Shown here one piece after another: positions 25,899 through 35,904 of a DNA stretch of 64,000 nucleotides; positions within the stretch are counted from its first letter, which is position 1; every line of letters starts with the position of its first letter. The notes beneath the pieces are model-generated. The model was given only the letters and a program-made list of their open reading frames with translations. It was not told the DNA's origin and did not search any database. The stretch comes from Actinomycetota bacterium (GTDB lineage: Bacteria; Actinomycetota; Actinomycetes; Mycobacteriales; Mycobacteriaceae), in the NCBI GenBank assembly GCA_018268465.1, contig JAFDWN010000006.1, positions 26,505 to 90,504 on the forward strand, read 5' to 3'. A program made the position numbers and the translations under genes.

Positions 25899-27241
25899 CC
25901 GACGCTCACCGCACGTTCGGGCGCCGAAACCGGCAGGCCGAGATGGTCGCGCAGGGTGTCGCCGGTGTAGTCGCGGCGGAACAACCCACGCCGTTGCAGT
26001 TCGGGTACCACGAAGTCGACGAAATCGTTGAAGGTGCCGGGTGTTTGGGCGGCGGACACCATGAACCCGTCGGCTTCGCCGGCGCTGAACGACGCCTCGA
26101 TCTGGTCGGCCACCTGGGTGGCGGTGCCGACGAACTGCGGCAGCAGCACGCCCTGGGCGTACCACTTCCCGATGTCGCGCAGCGTCAGGTTGTCGCGGTT
26201 GGCCACGCGGCGTGCGGTGTCGAACAGCCCCTGTGTCCCCGTGACGTGGACGTGTTCGACGGGCGCGTCCAGGTCGTAGCCGGAGAAGTCGTGGTCGGTG
26301 TGCACGCTCAGGGTGATCAGCCCGGAGATCGGGTCGGCCAGCTCATTGTGGAAGTCCTGCTTCTCCCGGGCGATCGACTCGGTTTCGCCGATGAACGGGA
26401 TGAACGCGGGGAAGATGAGGACGTGGTCGGGGTTCCGGCCGTGGTCGTCCGCGCGGGATTTGATGTCGTCGTAGTAGGCCCGCCGGCCCTCCGGCGTCGG
26501 GTCGATCTCGAAGATCGCCTCCGCCCACCGCGCCGCGAAATCCCTTCCGGTGTTGGACGACCCGGCCTGGATGAGCACCGGCCTGCCCTGCGGTGAATGC
26601 GGTACGTTCAGCGGCCCGCGGGAGCGGAAGTACGTCCCGTCGTGGTCGATGGGACGGATCCGCGTCGGGTCGGCGAAGACGCCGGTCTGTTTGTCGAGGA
26701 CCAGGGCGTCGGGATCCCAGCTCGACCAGAGTTCCAGCGTGGTGCGCACGAATTCGTCGGCCCGTTCGTAGCGGAAGTCGTGGTCCAGGTGCTGGTCGTG
26801 GCCGAAGTTCTGCGCCTCGCTCTGTGTCAGCGAGGTGACGATGTTCCACGCCACCCGGCCCCGGGTGATGTGGTCCAGGCTGGCGAAGATGCGGGCGAGC
26901 TCGTAAGGGTGAAAGTAGGTGGCGGACTTGGTGATCGCGATGCCCAGCTTCGAGGTGACCGCGCCGATGCTGGCCGCCACGATCGACGGATCCAGGGTGG
27001 CGGTGGCCTGCGTACCGCGGCGCAGCGGCTCGCTGATGTCGTCGCCGAAGCGCACCGGAGCCGCCAGCAGGTCGGCGAAGAACAGGAAGTCGAACTTGCC
27101 GCGTTCCAGGATCCGCCCGATCCGGTGGTAGTAGTCGGGCGTGGTGAACCGGGTGTCGCTGCCGGGGTGGCGCCACGCGGCGTGCGAATGGGTGACCTGA
27201 GAGGCGATCTGGAAGCCGCCCAGGTGCAACTGTCGAGTCAT
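25895..27241 (-). CDS. LLM-class flavin monooxygenase (NtaA/SnaA/DmoA group)
   Basis: A 448-aa bacterial-luciferase-like monooxygenase that would use reduced FMN from a separate reductase. Family marks are WRHPGSD near the N terminus, FADLL, ITKSATYFHPY, RVAWNIVTS, FGHDQHLDHD and VLIQAGSSNTGRDFAA. The NtaA/SoxA/DmoA group oxidises nitrilotriacetate, dibenzothiophene sulfone, dimethylsulfide or similar small organic compounds. An acyl-CoA-dehydrogenase-like gene of the DszC/SfnB kind lies directly upstream, favouring an organosulfur role; the substrate is unknown. AGGAAG precedes ATG 27241. Confidence 0.86.
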   Translation of the reverse strand: MTRQLHLGGFQIASQVTHSHAAWRHPGSDTRFTTPDYYHRIGRILERGKFDFLFFADLLAAPVRFGDDISEPLRRGTQATATLDPSIVAASIGAVTSKLGIAITKSATYFHPYELARIFASLDHITRGRVAWNIVTSLTQSEAQNFGHDQHLDHDFRYERADEFVRTTLELWSSWDPDALVLDKQTGVFADPTRIRPIDHDGTYFRSRGPLNVPHSPQGRPVLIQAGSSNTGRDFAARWAEAIFEIDPTPEGRRAYYDDIKSRADDHGRNPDHVLIFPAFIPFIGETESIAREKQDFHNELADPISGLITLSVHTDHDFSGYDLDAPVEHVHVTGTQGLFDTARRVANRDNLTLRDIGKWYAQGVLLPQFVGTATQVADQIEASFSAGEADGFMVSAAQTPGTFNDFVDFVVPELQRRGLFRRDYTGDTLRDHLGLPVSAPERAVSVG

Positions 27242-27316
27242 ATTCGAATCTTCCTGTCTCAGTGTGTTTTCGGTGCGCCGTCGGGCGCTCACCGCACGTA
27301 GGCGCGCCGTAACCGC

Positions 27317-28528
27317 TCAGAAGTAGGCGTTCGCGGGCAGCGCGGTGCCGTGCAGCAGGTTCTCGCCGATGGCCCGGGCCTTGTAGGCGACGGGGTTGTG
27401 CAAGGTGATGGTGCGGATGTTGCGCCAGTGCCGGTCCAGGTTGCGCTGTCGGCTCGCCGCGCTCGCGCCACCCAGTTCGAGCAGGCGGGTCGCCGCCTCC
27501 GGGGCGACGTCGTCGAGGTGGACCTTGACCTCGGCAACTTTGAGCTGTGCGGCGGCGGCCAGTTCGGCGTCGGGGATCCCGTCGACTTCCGAGGCGGTGG
27601 CCGACCCGATCGCGTCGGCGGCGTCGAGCACCGCGGCCCGCGCTACGGACGCGGTGGCGGCCAGCACGCCGAGCTGACGTTGCAGCAACGGGTCGTCGGT
27701 CGGCCGCTCGGCCGGGGCATGGCTGAAGCTGCGGTCGCGTGACCTCAGCAGTGCCACACCGTCGTCCACCACGCTGGCCAGCACGCCGGCGACCACCGCG
27801 TGGATGTAGAGCTGCAGCGACGCGTACTGCACCGTGGGGACGGGTTCGGCGTCGTAGGGCGTGTCGGAGAGCACCTCGTCCGCGGCCACCGCCACATCGG
27901 TGAACGTGGTGGTGCCGGTGCCGGTCCGACGTTGTCCGAAGCCGTCCCAGTCGTCGATGAGGACCACCCCGTCACGCTGGGTGGGGACGATGACGGAGGC
28001 CACCGAGTCGTGATCGGTGGTGGCGGCGACGGTCAGGTAGTCCGAGAACAGCGTGCCGGTGCTGTAGTACTTCTCGCCGTCGAGCCGGTAGTCCGCACCC
28101 GAGGGCAGCAGGCGGGTGTTGAACACGAGGCTGCCCACCGCCAGCGATCCCTTCTCGCTGAACGCGTTTCCGAAGATCTTGCCGTCGGCCACCTCGCGCA
28201 GCCAGCGCCGGGATGCGATGTCGCCGCGGGTGCGCAGCCGCTCCTCGACGAACCAGAAATGCGTTCGGAAGATGTGTGCCACGATCGGATCGGCGCGTGC
28301 GACGTCGATCACCGCCGAAAACAGTTCTCGTACAGCCAGACCCGGACCACCGAATTCTGCGGGCAGCCGAAGGGTGCCGAAGCCGGCGCGTTTGAGCGCG
28401 GCCACCTGGTCGAACGGATTCTCGTCGTTGAGGTCGCGGTCCTTGGCGCCGGCGGCGATGTCGGCGAGTAGTGCGGCGAACGCGTCGCTGCCGGGCAGGA
28501 TCGGCGCGACGACGGTGGTATCGGTCAT
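27317..28528 (-). CDS. Acyl-CoA-dehydrogenase-fold flavoprotein (DszC/SfnB-like)
   Basis: A 403-aa flavoprotein of the acyl-CoA dehydrogenase fold: N-terminal helical domain with LRLPAEFGGPG, a beta domain with FSEKGSLAVG and EKYYSTGTLFSDY, and a C-terminal four-helix domain with ELGGASAASRQRNLDRHWRN. The ending resembles the monooxygenase branch (DszC, SfnB) rather than true dehydrogenases, and the usual catalytic Glu motif is not obvious. With the flavin monooxygenase gene 75 bp downstream it probably forms a sulfur- or nitrogen-scavenging pair. ATG 28528 is chosen; an in-frame upstream ATG 28564 exists. No strong ribosome site is visible. Confidence 0.82.
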   Translation of the reverse strand: MTDTTVVAPILPGSDAFAALLADIAAGAKDRDLNDENPFDQVAALKRAGFGTLRLPAEFGGPGLAVRELFSAVIDVARADPIVAHIFRTHFWFVEERLRTRGDIASRRWLREVADGKIFGNAFSEKGSLAVGSLVFNTRLLPSGADYRLDGEKYYSTGTLFSDYLTVAATTDHDSVASVIVPTQRDGVVLIDDWDGFGQRRTGTGTTTFTDVAVAADEVLSDTPYDAEPVPTVQYASLQLYIHAVVAGVLASVVDDGVALLRSRDRSFSHAPAERPTDDPLLQRQLGVLAATASVARAAVLDAADAIGSATASEVDGIPDAELAAAAQLKVAEVKVHLDDVAPEAATRLLELGGASAASRQRNLDRHWRNIRTITLHNPVAYKARAIGENLLHGTALPANAYF

Positions 28529-28622
28529 GGTTGACGTTCTACCGACGGGCGCCGCGCCGATCACCGATTTGGATCACGGCGAACGTAAGAAACCGTCGCG
28601 CATGGCCGGCCGCGGGATGCGG

Positions 28623-29984
28623 TCAGTCCGCGCTGTCGGGGCTCCGTCCGGCCTGCAGCATGGCTTCGCGGGGTACGACTTTGACCCGTTCGCGGCCCTG
28701 CGCGGCGCCCAGTGCGATCTCGTGCGCATCCAGCCGCTGCCATTCCCGCCACGTGGTGTAGTCGATTCCGTTGCTCGACAGGTGGGTCAGGATCGCCTGC
28801 GGGTCACCGTTCTCGGCCGGCGGGATGCTCGGCAGGTCGGTGAGCAGGCTCGCGATCGTCTCCGCGGCATCGGATTTGGTATGCCCGATCAGCCCGACCG
28901 GGCCGCGCTTGATCCACCCGCTGACGTAGGTGCCCTCGATGATCACGCCGTCGAGGTCGAGCACCCGGCCCGCGTCGTTGGGCACCACGCCGGCATGGTG
29001 GTCGAACGGTATGTCGGCCAGGTGTGTCGACAGATAGCCGACCGCGCGATAGACGGCCTCGACCGGCCAGTCGCGGTATTCGCCTGTGCCCCGGACGGTT
29101 CCGTCGCCCATCAGTTCCGTGCGCTCGGTCCGCAGCGCCTCGACGCGGTCGGCGCCCAGAATGGCGACGGGGGACTGGCAGAGGTGGATATGGATTCGGT
29201 GCGGCGCCCCGGTCGGTTCCCGCTGCATATATCGCATCAGCGTGTCGACCACGAGTTTCGTCGACTTGTTGGTGTTGATCTCGTGCTGGCTGGCCGCGTC
29301 GATCTCGAAACCCTCGGGGTGCACGATGACGTCGATGCTGGGGGAGTGCGACAGCTCGCGGAACTCCATCGGCGTGAACTTGATCTGCGCCGGGCCGCGC
29401 CGGGCGAATACGTGGATATCGGTCGCCCGGTTGATCGCCAGGCCGCGGAACACGTTCCCGGCGATCTCGGTGCTCAGCTGTTCTTCGGCGGGTTTGGCCA
29501 GCACCCTGGCGATGTCCAGCGCCACGTTGCCCGCGCCGAGCACCGCGACGTTCCTGGCGTCCAGCGGCCAGTCCCGCGGCACGTCGGGGTGCCCGTCGTA
29601 CCAGGACACGAACTCGGCGGCGCCGTAGCTGCCTGGGAGGTCGATCCCCGGAATGTCGAGGGGCCGGTCGGCGCGTGCGCCGGTGCAGAAGATCACCGCG
29701 TCGTAGAAGTGCCGCAGGTCGGAGAGCTTGATGTCGGTGCCGTAGTGGACGTTCCCGATGAAGCGAACTCTGTTGTCGTCGCGTGAGAGCACCCGCTGCA
29801 GTGCCTTGATGATCTCCTTGATGCGCGGGTGGTCCGGCGCCACCCCGTAGCGGACCAGGCCGTACGGGGCCGGGAGGTGGTCGAAGACGTCCACCTGTGC
29901 GCGTTCGTACTCCCTGGTCAAGATGTCAGCGGCATAGATACCCGCTGGACCTGCCCCGATCACCGCTACCCGAATCCGTCGCAT
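28623..29984 (-). CDS. fprA: NADPH-ferredoxin reductase FprA
   Basis: A 453-aa adrenodoxin-reductase-type flavoprotein that passes electrons from NADPH through FAD to ferredoxins serving P450s and iron-sulfur enzymes. The FAD motif VIGAGPAGIYAAD is at residues 8-20, the NADP motif VLGAGNVALDIAR in the middle, FARRGPAQIKFT follows, and the C-terminal SGWIKRGPVGLIGHTKSDA closes the FAD site. The length matches M. tuberculosis FprA (about 456 aa). GAGGAGG precedes ATG 29984. A 17-of-19 match to the IdeR iron box lies 16 bp upstream of the start, so repression by iron-loaded IdeR is likely and the enzyme should rise when iron is scarce. Confidence 0.93.
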   Translation of the reverse strand: MRRIRVAVIGAGPAGIYAADILTREYERAQVDVFDHLPAPYGLVRYGVAPDHPRIKEIIKALQRVLSRDDNRVRFIGNVHYGTDIKLSDLRHFYDAVIFCTGARADRPLDIPGIDLPGSYGAAEFVSWYDGHPDVPRDWPLDARNVAVLGAGNVALDIARVLAKPAEEQLSTEIAGNVFRGLAINRATDIHVFARRGPAQIKFTPMEFRELSHSPSIDVIVHPEGFEIDAASQHEINTNKSTKLVVDTLMRYMQREPTGAPHRIHIHLCQSPVAILGADRVEALRTERTELMGDGTVRGTGEYRDWPVEAVYRAVGYLSTHLADIPFDHHAGVVPNDAGRVLDLDGVIIEGTYVSGWIKRGPVGLIGHTKSDAAETIASLLTDLPSIPPAENGDPQAILTHLSSNGIDYTTWREWQRLDAHEIALGAAQGRERVKVVPREAMLQAGRSPDSAD

Positions 29985-29999
29985 CCGCCACCCTCCTCT

Positions 30000-30018
30000 T
30001 TAGGTTAGGCAAGCCTAA
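30000..30018 (-). promoter_or_regulatory. IdeR iron box upstream of fprA
   Basis: The plus strand reads TTAGGTTAGGCAAGCCTAA, 19 bp, matching the IdeR consensus as I know it (TTAGGTTAGGCTAACCTAA) at 17 positions; the two differences are in the right half. It ends 16 bp from the fprA start codon and abuts the ribosome site, so bound IdeR would cover the transcript start. The divergent hydrolase gene begins 109 bp away on the other side. Confidence 0.82.
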
Positions 30019-30126
30019 TGAAAATGGGACGGTGAGACAGGCCTACCTTCGAGACATACGTCACAGGCCGCCGTCGATCCGGTGTGGGCTCCCGTGGCGT
30101 CGGGGGCCTGGGCACAATGGACGGCG

Positions 30127-31389
30127 ATGACCCTCAACGCCAAGCGCAGGCGCGCCCACCACAAACTGGCCGCGCTGCCGGGGGTGCGTGCCGTACGCAG
30201 GCCCGTGGTTCCCGGCGGCGACGATCGCTTCGACGTGTACTACGTGCGCACCGGACCCAGGTCGGAGCATCCCTTGGTGATCATCCCCGGCGGGCCGGGT
30301 CTGGCGTCGGTGCAGCCGTATCGCGGGCTGCGACGGCGCGCCGCGGCCAAGGGCATCGACGTCATCATGGTGGAACACCGCGGTGTCGGATTGTCCCGTC
30401 ACACCGACGCCGGCACGGATCTACCGCCCGAGGCGCTGAGCATCGACCAGGTCGTCGACGATGTGGCGGCGGTGCTCGACGACGCCGGGGTGGCAACAGC
30501 CGATGTCTACGGTTCGTCGTATGGCACCTACATCGCGGCCGGGGTCGGGGTGCGTCACCCGAATCGTGTCCGCGCGATGGTGCTGGATTCACCGTTGTTG
30601 TCCGCCGACGACATCGACGCCGTGCGCACGGCGATCCGCGATCTGCTCGTCGACGGCGCGAACCCCCACACGGCGCAGCTCGCACCGAAAATCCGCCGCC
30701 TCGTCGACGACGGCGTGATCGCCGGTTCTGCCGGGCACACGGCGACCATGGTGTACGGATACGGCGGGGCGCCGCTCCTCGACCGGCAGGCCGATCTGCT
30801 GCTGCGCCGCCGCACCCTGGTGTGGTGGGCGCTGAGTCGGCTGGGGGCGATGTCGCTGCGCAAAGCGCCCTACCGCAACGAGGTGGACCTGGTGTCGCGG
30901 ATCGCGTTCCGGGAGCTGAACTATGCCGGCGAGCCCGACGGGCTGCCGCTGGACCCGGCCGAGGCCATGCACGAACTGGCCAGCCACGAACCGTCTTTCG
31001 AGTCCGAACCCTACGACCTGGTCGCCGAGATGCCGCGTTTCGGCTGGCCCACCGTGGTGATCTCCGGCGGCAGGGATCTCACCACACCTCCCGCGGTCGC
31101 CGAACGCGTCGCCGCGCTGATCCCCGGCGCCCTGCTGCTGAGTCTGCCGACCGCGGGTCACAGCATCCTCGACACGCGGGAACGCGCGGCCCTTGCCGTC
31201 ATCGAGGCGATCCACGACGATTCACCGGGCACGGTCGCGGCCCTGCCCGCCCGGGCAGCCGACCTCGACGCGTTGCCGGGGTGGGGCGTGCTGCGTGTCC
31301 TGGTGTCGGTGGTCGCGGTCGCTACGGCCGTCGAATCGGCCCTGCCCGACGCCGTTCCGCGGGTCGTGGCGCGGGTGACCGCATCCTGA
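30127..31389 (+). CDS. Alpha/beta hydrolase, S33 prolyl-iminopeptidase type
   Basis: A 420-aa alpha/beta hydrolase. The oxyanion motif IIPGGPGLASV corresponds to the HGGPG of S33 peptidases, the nucleophile elbow is GSSYGTY, the acid is in SGGRDLTTPP and the His in TAGHSIL. A hydrophobic C-terminal segment (about residues 385-405) could associate with the membrane. S33 enzymes remove N-terminal proline or hydrolyse small peptides and esters; the next operon encodes an oligopeptide importer, so a peptide substrate is plausible. ATG 30127 is used; no good ribosome site is visible. It converges with oppA. Confidence 0.82.
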   Translation: MTLNAKRRRAHHKLAALPGVRAVRRPVVPGGDDRFDVYYVRTGPRSEHPLVIIPGGPGLASVQPYRGLRRRAAAKGIDVIMVEHRGVGLSRHTDAGTDLPPEALSIDQVVDDVAAVLDDAGVATADVYGSSYGTYIAAGVGVRHPNRVRAMVLDSPLLSADDIDAVRTAIRDLLVDGANPHTAQLAPKIRRLVDDGVIAGSAGHTATMVYGYGGAPLLDRQADLLLRRRTLVWWALSRLGAMSLRKAPYRNEVDLVSRIAFRELNYAGEPDGLPLDPAEAMHELASHEPSFESEPYDLVAEMPRFGWPTVVISGGRDLTTPPAVAERVAALIPGALLLSLPTAGHSILDTRERAALAVIEAIHDDSPGTVAALPARAADLDALPGWGVLRVLVSVVAVATAVESALPDAVPRVVARVTAS

Positions 31390-31412
31390 CCCGCGCTGTG
31401 CGGGCCGGTCAG
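31386..31412. terminator. Possible bidirectional hairpin between convergent genes
   Basis: CTGACC (31386-31391) pairs with GGTCAG (31407-31412) and CGC/GCG pairs inside. The stem contains both stop codons and fills the 19-bp gap between the hydrolase gene and oppA. There is no T tract; the stem is short, so this is weak. Confidence 0.3.
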
Positions 31413-33082
31413 GGTTTCATGAATCCGATCTTGGTGTAGTCCAGGTCGCCGAGTCCGGCGGGGCCGTAGTTGGCCAGTGTGCTGCGTACCGCGACGTTGC
31501 CGGGCGCTTGGAACAGCGGCAGGCTGAAACCCTCCGCCCAGACCAGTTTGTCGAACTCGTTGGCCAGGGCGCGCGCCTTCTCGGGGTCGAGTTCGTCGAG
31601 CACGTCTTCCGCCTTGGCGTCGATCTCGGGGCTGCTGATCTTGCCGAAGTTGCTGTCGGCACCCGTCGTATAGATCTGGGTGAGGCAGCAGAGCGCGAAT
31701 GCGTCTCCGGACCAAGCAAATTGGGTGACGTCGAAGTTCCCGACGGTGACCCAGTCCTTGAAGAAGCCGGCGCCGGGTTTGGCCTCGAGTTCCATCTTGA
31801 CCCCGATCTGGGCCAGGCTGTTCTGGGCGACCTGGCCGATCTGGCGGGTGGACAGCGAATCGTAGAGCACGTTGCGGATCACCAGCTGGCGGCCGTCCTT
31901 TTCCCGGAATTGCCCGTTCATGCGCCAGCCCAACGCGTCGAGTTCCGCCTTGGCCTTTTCCGGGTCGTAGGCCACCACGTCGCTGTTGTCCTGGTAGCCC
32001 TGTTGGCCGGCGACGAAGATGTGGTTGTTGAGCGGGACCGGATTGTCGGTGAGTCCGCGCTGGCTGACGTTGACGATGGCCTGCCGGTCGATGCCCTTGG
32101 CGATCGCCAGACGCAGCGCCTTGTCCGACAGGATCGAGCCGTCGGCGCCGTTGAAGGTGAAGTGGTACCAGCTCAGTGCGGGTGCCCGCCGGATGGAGAT
32201 GCCCGGGGTGTTCCGCGCGATCGTCAGCTCGTCCAGCGTCGCGACACCCGTGGCGTCCAGGGCGTTGTTCTGCAGCGCCGGGATGCGGGCGGCGTCGTCG
32301 AGCACCGAGTAGGTGACGCTGTCCAGCAGCGGGGGGGTGCCCCACCACTTCGGGTTGCGGGTCAGCACGATTCGCTGCGCGGTGCGGTCCAGGCCGGTGA
32401 CCATGAACGGTCCCGCCGACGGACCCGGTCCGCTGAGCTGACCCTTGTTGAACACCTCGGGGTCCTCGGTCATCTTCTTGGGCAACAGCATGCCGTTGCC
32501 GGCGAACATGCCCTGCCAGTCGGTGTAGGGCTTGGCGAACGTCATGACGGCCTGACGGTCGTCGACCCCGCGGGTCACCGATGCGACCCGCTCGCTGCCC
32601 GCGGAGCTGGCGATGATGTACGCCGGATCCTTGCCGCTGGTCGCATTGATCTGCGACGCGATGTCCTCCCAGGTGATCGGCGTGCCGTCGGACCACACCG
32701 CCTTCGGGTTGATGGTGTAGGTGACGGTCTGCGGATCGTTGCCGGTCAGCTCGACACTGGTGAAGTAGTCGGTGTTGACCGTTGTCGATCCATCAGGTGC
32801 GATGCGGAAGGCGCGGGGCAGCGTCCAGCGCATCAATCCCCCGGTGGTGCCTTCGTTGCCGTCGAGGTGCAGGGTGTTGAAGTTGGGGGGGAAGGACGGC
32901 AGCGCCAGCCGCAGGTTGCCGCCCTGCTGCAGGGTGGCCGGATCCTGCGGGTTGATGTCGTTGGTGGTCCCCACCTCGGCGGTGCCGCCGGCGGACGGAG
33001 GGGCTTCCTGGGTGGCGCCCGAACATCCCGAGAGTGCCACTACCGCAGCCAGGGCGGCCGCGGCGAAGCGTCGCATCGTCAT
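31409..33082 (-). CDS. oppA: Oligopeptide-binding lipoprotein OppA
   Basis: A 557-aa substrate-binding lipoprotein (SBP family 5). Signal peptide with lipobox LSGC (Cys20), then the family sequence WSDGTPITWEDIA, the LTRNPKWWG segment, RLAIAKGIDRQAIVNV and the C-terminal lobe with FALCCLTQIYTTGADSNFG. It captures peptides, or possibly heme or other ligands, outside the membrane and delivers them to OppBC. ATG 33082 or ATG 33076 may be the start. It is the last gene of the oppB-oppC-oppD-oppA operon, 54 bp after oppD. Unusually for a binding protein it has a CC pair within the C-terminal lobe. Confidence 0.9.
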   Translation of the reverse strand: MTMRRFAAAALAAVVALSGCSGATQEAPPSAGGTAEVGTTNDINPQDPATLQQGGNLRLALPSFPPNFNTLHLDGNEGTTGGLMRWTLPRAFRIAPDGSTTVNTDYFTSVELTGNDPQTVTYTINPKAVWSDGTPITWEDIASQINATSGKDPAYIIASSAGSERVASVTRGVDDRQAVMTFAKPYTDWQGMFAGNGMLLPKKMTEDPEVFNKGQLSGPGPSAGPFMVTGLDRTAQRIVLTRNPKWWGTPPLLDSVTYSVLDDAARIPALQNNALDATGVATLDELTIARNTPGISIRRAPALSWYHFTFNGADGSILSDKALRLAIAKGIDRQAIVNVSQRGLTDNPVPLNNHIFVAGQQGYQDNSDVVAYDPEKAKAELDALGWRMNGQFREKDGRQLVIRNVLYDSLSTRQIGQVAQNSLAQIGVKMELEAKPGAGFFKDWVTVGNFDVTQFAWSGDAFALCCLTQIYTTGADSNFGKISSPEIDAKAEDVLDELDPEKARALANEFDKLVWAEGFSLPLFQAPGNVAVRSTLANYGPAGLGDLDYTKIGFMKP

Positions 33083-33136
33083 GCGCAGTGACTCTAGTGG
33101 CGTTCCGGCGCCGCGGCGGGCAGCGCGGCCACGGCC

Positions 33137-34975
33137 CTACGGCTGCGGGACCGCAGCGAGCAACCGGCGGGTGTATTCGTGCTGCGGGCGGCCGAACACG
33201 GCGTCGCTGTCGCCGTGCTCGACGATCGTGCCCTTGTACATCACCGCCACGTCATGGGCGAGATGGCGCACCACCGACAGGTCGTGGGAGATGAACAGAT
33301 ACGACATCCCGAGCCGCTCCTGCAGCTCCAGCAGCAGGTTGATGATGCCCGCCTGGATCGACACGTCCAGCGCCGACACGGGTTCATCGAGTGCGAGGAT
33401 CTTCGGTCTCGTCGCGATCGCCCGCGCGATGCCGATGCGCTGTTTCTGCCCGCCGGAGAATTCGGCCGGATATCGGCTGGCGTCCTGGTGGCGCAGGCCG
33501 ACGAGCCCGAGCAGTTCGGCCACCCGCAGCTCGGTCTGCCTGCGGTCCACACCGTTGGCCAGCAGCGGTTCGGCCAGGACGTCGAATACCGGCAGCCGCG
33601 GATCCAGCGACGCGACGGGATCCTGGAATACCACCTGCACATCGCCCCGCAGTGCCCGCCGGCCGCGCCGGTCCAGCGCCGCGACGTCGGCACCCAGCAC
33701 CTCGATCGAACCTGACTGCGGGGCAGCGAGTTCCAGGATCTGGTGCAGTGTCGTCGACTTGCCCGACCCCGATTCGCCGACGATGCCCAGGGTGCGGCCC
33801 TCACGCAGTTCGAAGCTGATGCCGTCCACCGCCCGCACCTCGCCGATCTGCCTGCGGAATACGACCCCCTTGGTCAGCGGGTAGGTCTTGACCAGATCGT
33901 GTACCCGCATGACCACCGGCGCGTCCGGTGCGTGCGCATCGGTGGCCGGGGGTTCGGTGGCGATCGCGAAGATGTCGGCGGCGCTGCGCCCGGCGACGGC
34001 GTCGACGCGGATACATGCGGCTTGGTGGTGCGTATCCGGTGACCCCGGTTCGACGTCGGCCAGCGCCGGTTCGGCCGTGCGGCATTCGTCGATCGCCAGC
34101 GGGCAGCGCGGCGCGAACGGGCATCCGGGCGGCAGCGCCGCCAGGGACGGGGGAGCGCCGGGGATCGGCACCAGCCGGGTGCCCTGGTGCGCGTCGAGAC
34201 GGGGCACCGAACCGAGCAGGCCGACGGTGTAGGGCATGCGACGGTCGCGGTACAGGTCGCCCACCGGGGCGGTCTCCACGGCCGCACCGGCATACATCAC
34301 CAGGGCGCGATCGGCGAATGCGGCGACGACGCCGAGGTCGTGGGTGATGATCAGCACGCCCGCCCCGGTCACGTCGCGGGCGGTCCGCAGGACGTCGAGG
34401 ATCTGCGCCTGCACCGTGACGTCCAGCGCGGTCGTGGGTTCGTCGCAGATGAGCAGGTCGGGGTCGTTGGCGATCGCGATGGCGATGACGACGCGCTGCC
34501 GTTCACCGCCGGACAGTTCGTGGGGGAACGCGCGGGCGCGCCGATCGGGTTGGGCGATGCCGACCAGGTCGAGCAGTTCGACCGCCCTGGCGCGGGCGGC
34601 CCGCCCGCCGATGCCGTGTTGGTGGATTTCGAGCGCTTCGGCGATCTGGTCGCCGACGGTGTAGACGGGCGTGAGCGCCGACATGGGGTCCTGGAACACC
34701 GTGCCGATCGTCTTGCCGCGGATGCGCGACATCTCGTCGTCGGACATGCCGAGCAGTTCGCGCCCGTGCAGCCGCACCGAGCCCGATACGTCGGCGAACT
34801 CGGGGAGCAGACCCGCGACGGCCATGGCGCTCGCCGACTTACCCGCGCCGGATTCCCCCACCAGCGCCACGACCTCGCCGGGGGCGACCTGAAACGTCAT
34901 GCCGCGCACCGCGGTCACCTGTTCGGTGTCGGTGGGGAAGCGCACGGTGAGTCCCGTGACGTCGAGCAGACTCAT
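33137..34975 (-). CDS. oppD: Oligopeptide ABC transporter ATPase OppD (two fused ATPase domains)
   Basis: A 612-aa fusion of the OppD and OppF ATPases. First domain: Walker [10 protein letters not shown], signature ELSGGERQR, Walker [13 protein letters not shown], then the PxxG and Cys motif [18 protein letters not shown], which in Opp/Dpp ATPases can hold an iron-sulfur cluster. Second domain: Walker [10 protein letters not shown], signature EFSGGQKQR, Walker [12 protein letters not shown]. Both sites look catalytically complete. ATG 34975 overlaps the oppC stop (ATGA). It powers peptide uptake with OppB and OppC. Confidence 0.93.
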   Translation of the reverse strand: MSLLDVTGLTVRFPTDTEQVTAVRGMTFQVAPGEVVALVGESGAGKSASAMAVAGLLPEFADVSGSVRLHGRELLGMSDDEMSRIRGKTIGTVFQDPMSALTPVYTVGDQIAEALEIHQHGIGGRAARARAVELLDLVGIAQPDRRARAFPHELSGGERQRVVIAIAIANDPDLLICDEPTTALDVTVQAQILDVLRTARDVTGAGVLIITHDLGVVAAFADRALVMYAGAAVETAPVGDLYRDRRMPYTVGLLGSVPRLDAHQGTRLVPIPGAPPSLAALPPGCPFAPRCPLAIDECRTAEPALADVEPGSPDTHHQAACIRVDAVAGRSAADIFAIATEPPATDAHAPDAPVVMRVHDLVKTYPLTKGVVFRRQIGEVRAVDGISFELREGRTLGIVGESGSGKSTTLHQILELAAPQSGSIEVLGADVAALDRRGRRALRGDVQVVFQDPVASLDPRLPVFDVLAEPLLANGVDRRQTELRVAELLGLVGLRHQDASRYPAEFSGGQKQRIGIARAIATRPKILALDEPVSALDVSIQAGIINLLLELQERLGMSYLFISHDLSVVRHLAHDVAVMYKGTIVEHGDSDAVFGRPQHEYTRRLLAAVPQP

Positions 34976-35904
34976 CGTGCCCCCCTTTTCCCGGCGCGGC
35001 GCATCGTGCGCAGCGGCCGGGCGGCGGGGTCGATGGCGTCGCGCAGTCCGTCGCCGATGAGGTTGGCGCACAACACGATCAACACGAGCACGCCGGCGGG
35101 GAACAGGAACACCCAGGGGAAGGTGGTCACCGACGGGGTGCCGTCGGCGATCAGCGTGCCCAGTGACACGTCGGGGCGCTGGACGCCGAAACCGAGGAAA
35201 CTCAACCCGGTTTCGGCCAGTACCGCGACGCCGACGTTGAGTGCGGTGTCGATGATGAGGATGGAGGCCACATTCGGCAGAATGTGCCGCACGATGATCC
35301 GCCAGTTGCTCACACCCATGTAGCGGGCCGCCACCACGTATTCGCGGTCGCGCAGGCTCATCGTCATCCCACGCACGATGCGCGAACTGATCATCCAGCT
35401 GAATACCGACAGCAGCAGGATCAGCCACAGGATGGTGCCGGACTGGCGGGTGCGTGGGGTGACGATGGCGATGAGGATGAAGCTGGGCACCACCAGCATC
35501 AGGTCGACGATCCACATCAGGGTGCGGTCGCGCCAGCCACCGAAATAGCCGGCGACCGCCCCGACGGTGGCCGCGATGATCGTGGAGATGAACGCCACGC
35601 TCAGCCCGATCAGCAGGGATTTCTGCAATCCGCGCAGCGTCTGGGCGAACAGGTCCTGGCCCAGCGAGTTGGTGCCGAACCAGTGCGCGGCGCTCGGCGG
35701 CTGTTGCAGTGCGTTGTAGTCCAGGTCGTAGTAGTTGTAGGGCAGCAGCGGCGGCAGGGTGTAGCAGCCCACCAGCATCACGATCAGGATGACCAGAGCA
35801 CCCACCGCGGGTTTGTTGCGCAGGAAGCGGCGGGCCACGAGGGTGCGCCGGGAGGCGAACCGCTGGACGTCCACACCCGATCGCACCGAGACCGATTCGC
35901 TCAT
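34972..35904 (-). CDS. oppC: Oligopeptide permease OppC
   Basis: A 310-aa permease with six helices and an N-terminal cytoplasmic extension typical of Opp[20 protein letters not shown] follows the first helix, and the ATPase-coupling EAA loop reads [20 protein letters not shown]. The C-terminal SLGTLIADG and a basic tail close it. It forms the channel with OppB. Its ATG overlaps the oppB stop (ATGA) and its stop overlaps the oppD start in the same way, so the three are tightly coupled. Confidence 0.92.
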   Translation of the reverse strand: MSESVSVRSGVDVQRFASRRTLVARRFLRNKPAVGALVILIVMLVGCYTLPPLLPYNYYDLDYNALQQPPSAAHWFGTNSLGQDLFAQTLRGLQKSLLIGLSVAFISTIIAATVGAVAGYFGGWRDRTLMWIVDLMLVVPSFILIAIVTPRTRQSGTILWLILLLSVFSWMISSRIVRGMTMSLRDREYVVAARYMGVSNWRIIVRHILPNVASILIIDTALNVGVAVLAETGLSFLGFGVQRPDVSLGTLIADGTPSVTTFPWVFLFPAGVLVLIVLCANLIGDGLRDAIDPAARPLRTMRRAGKRGAR

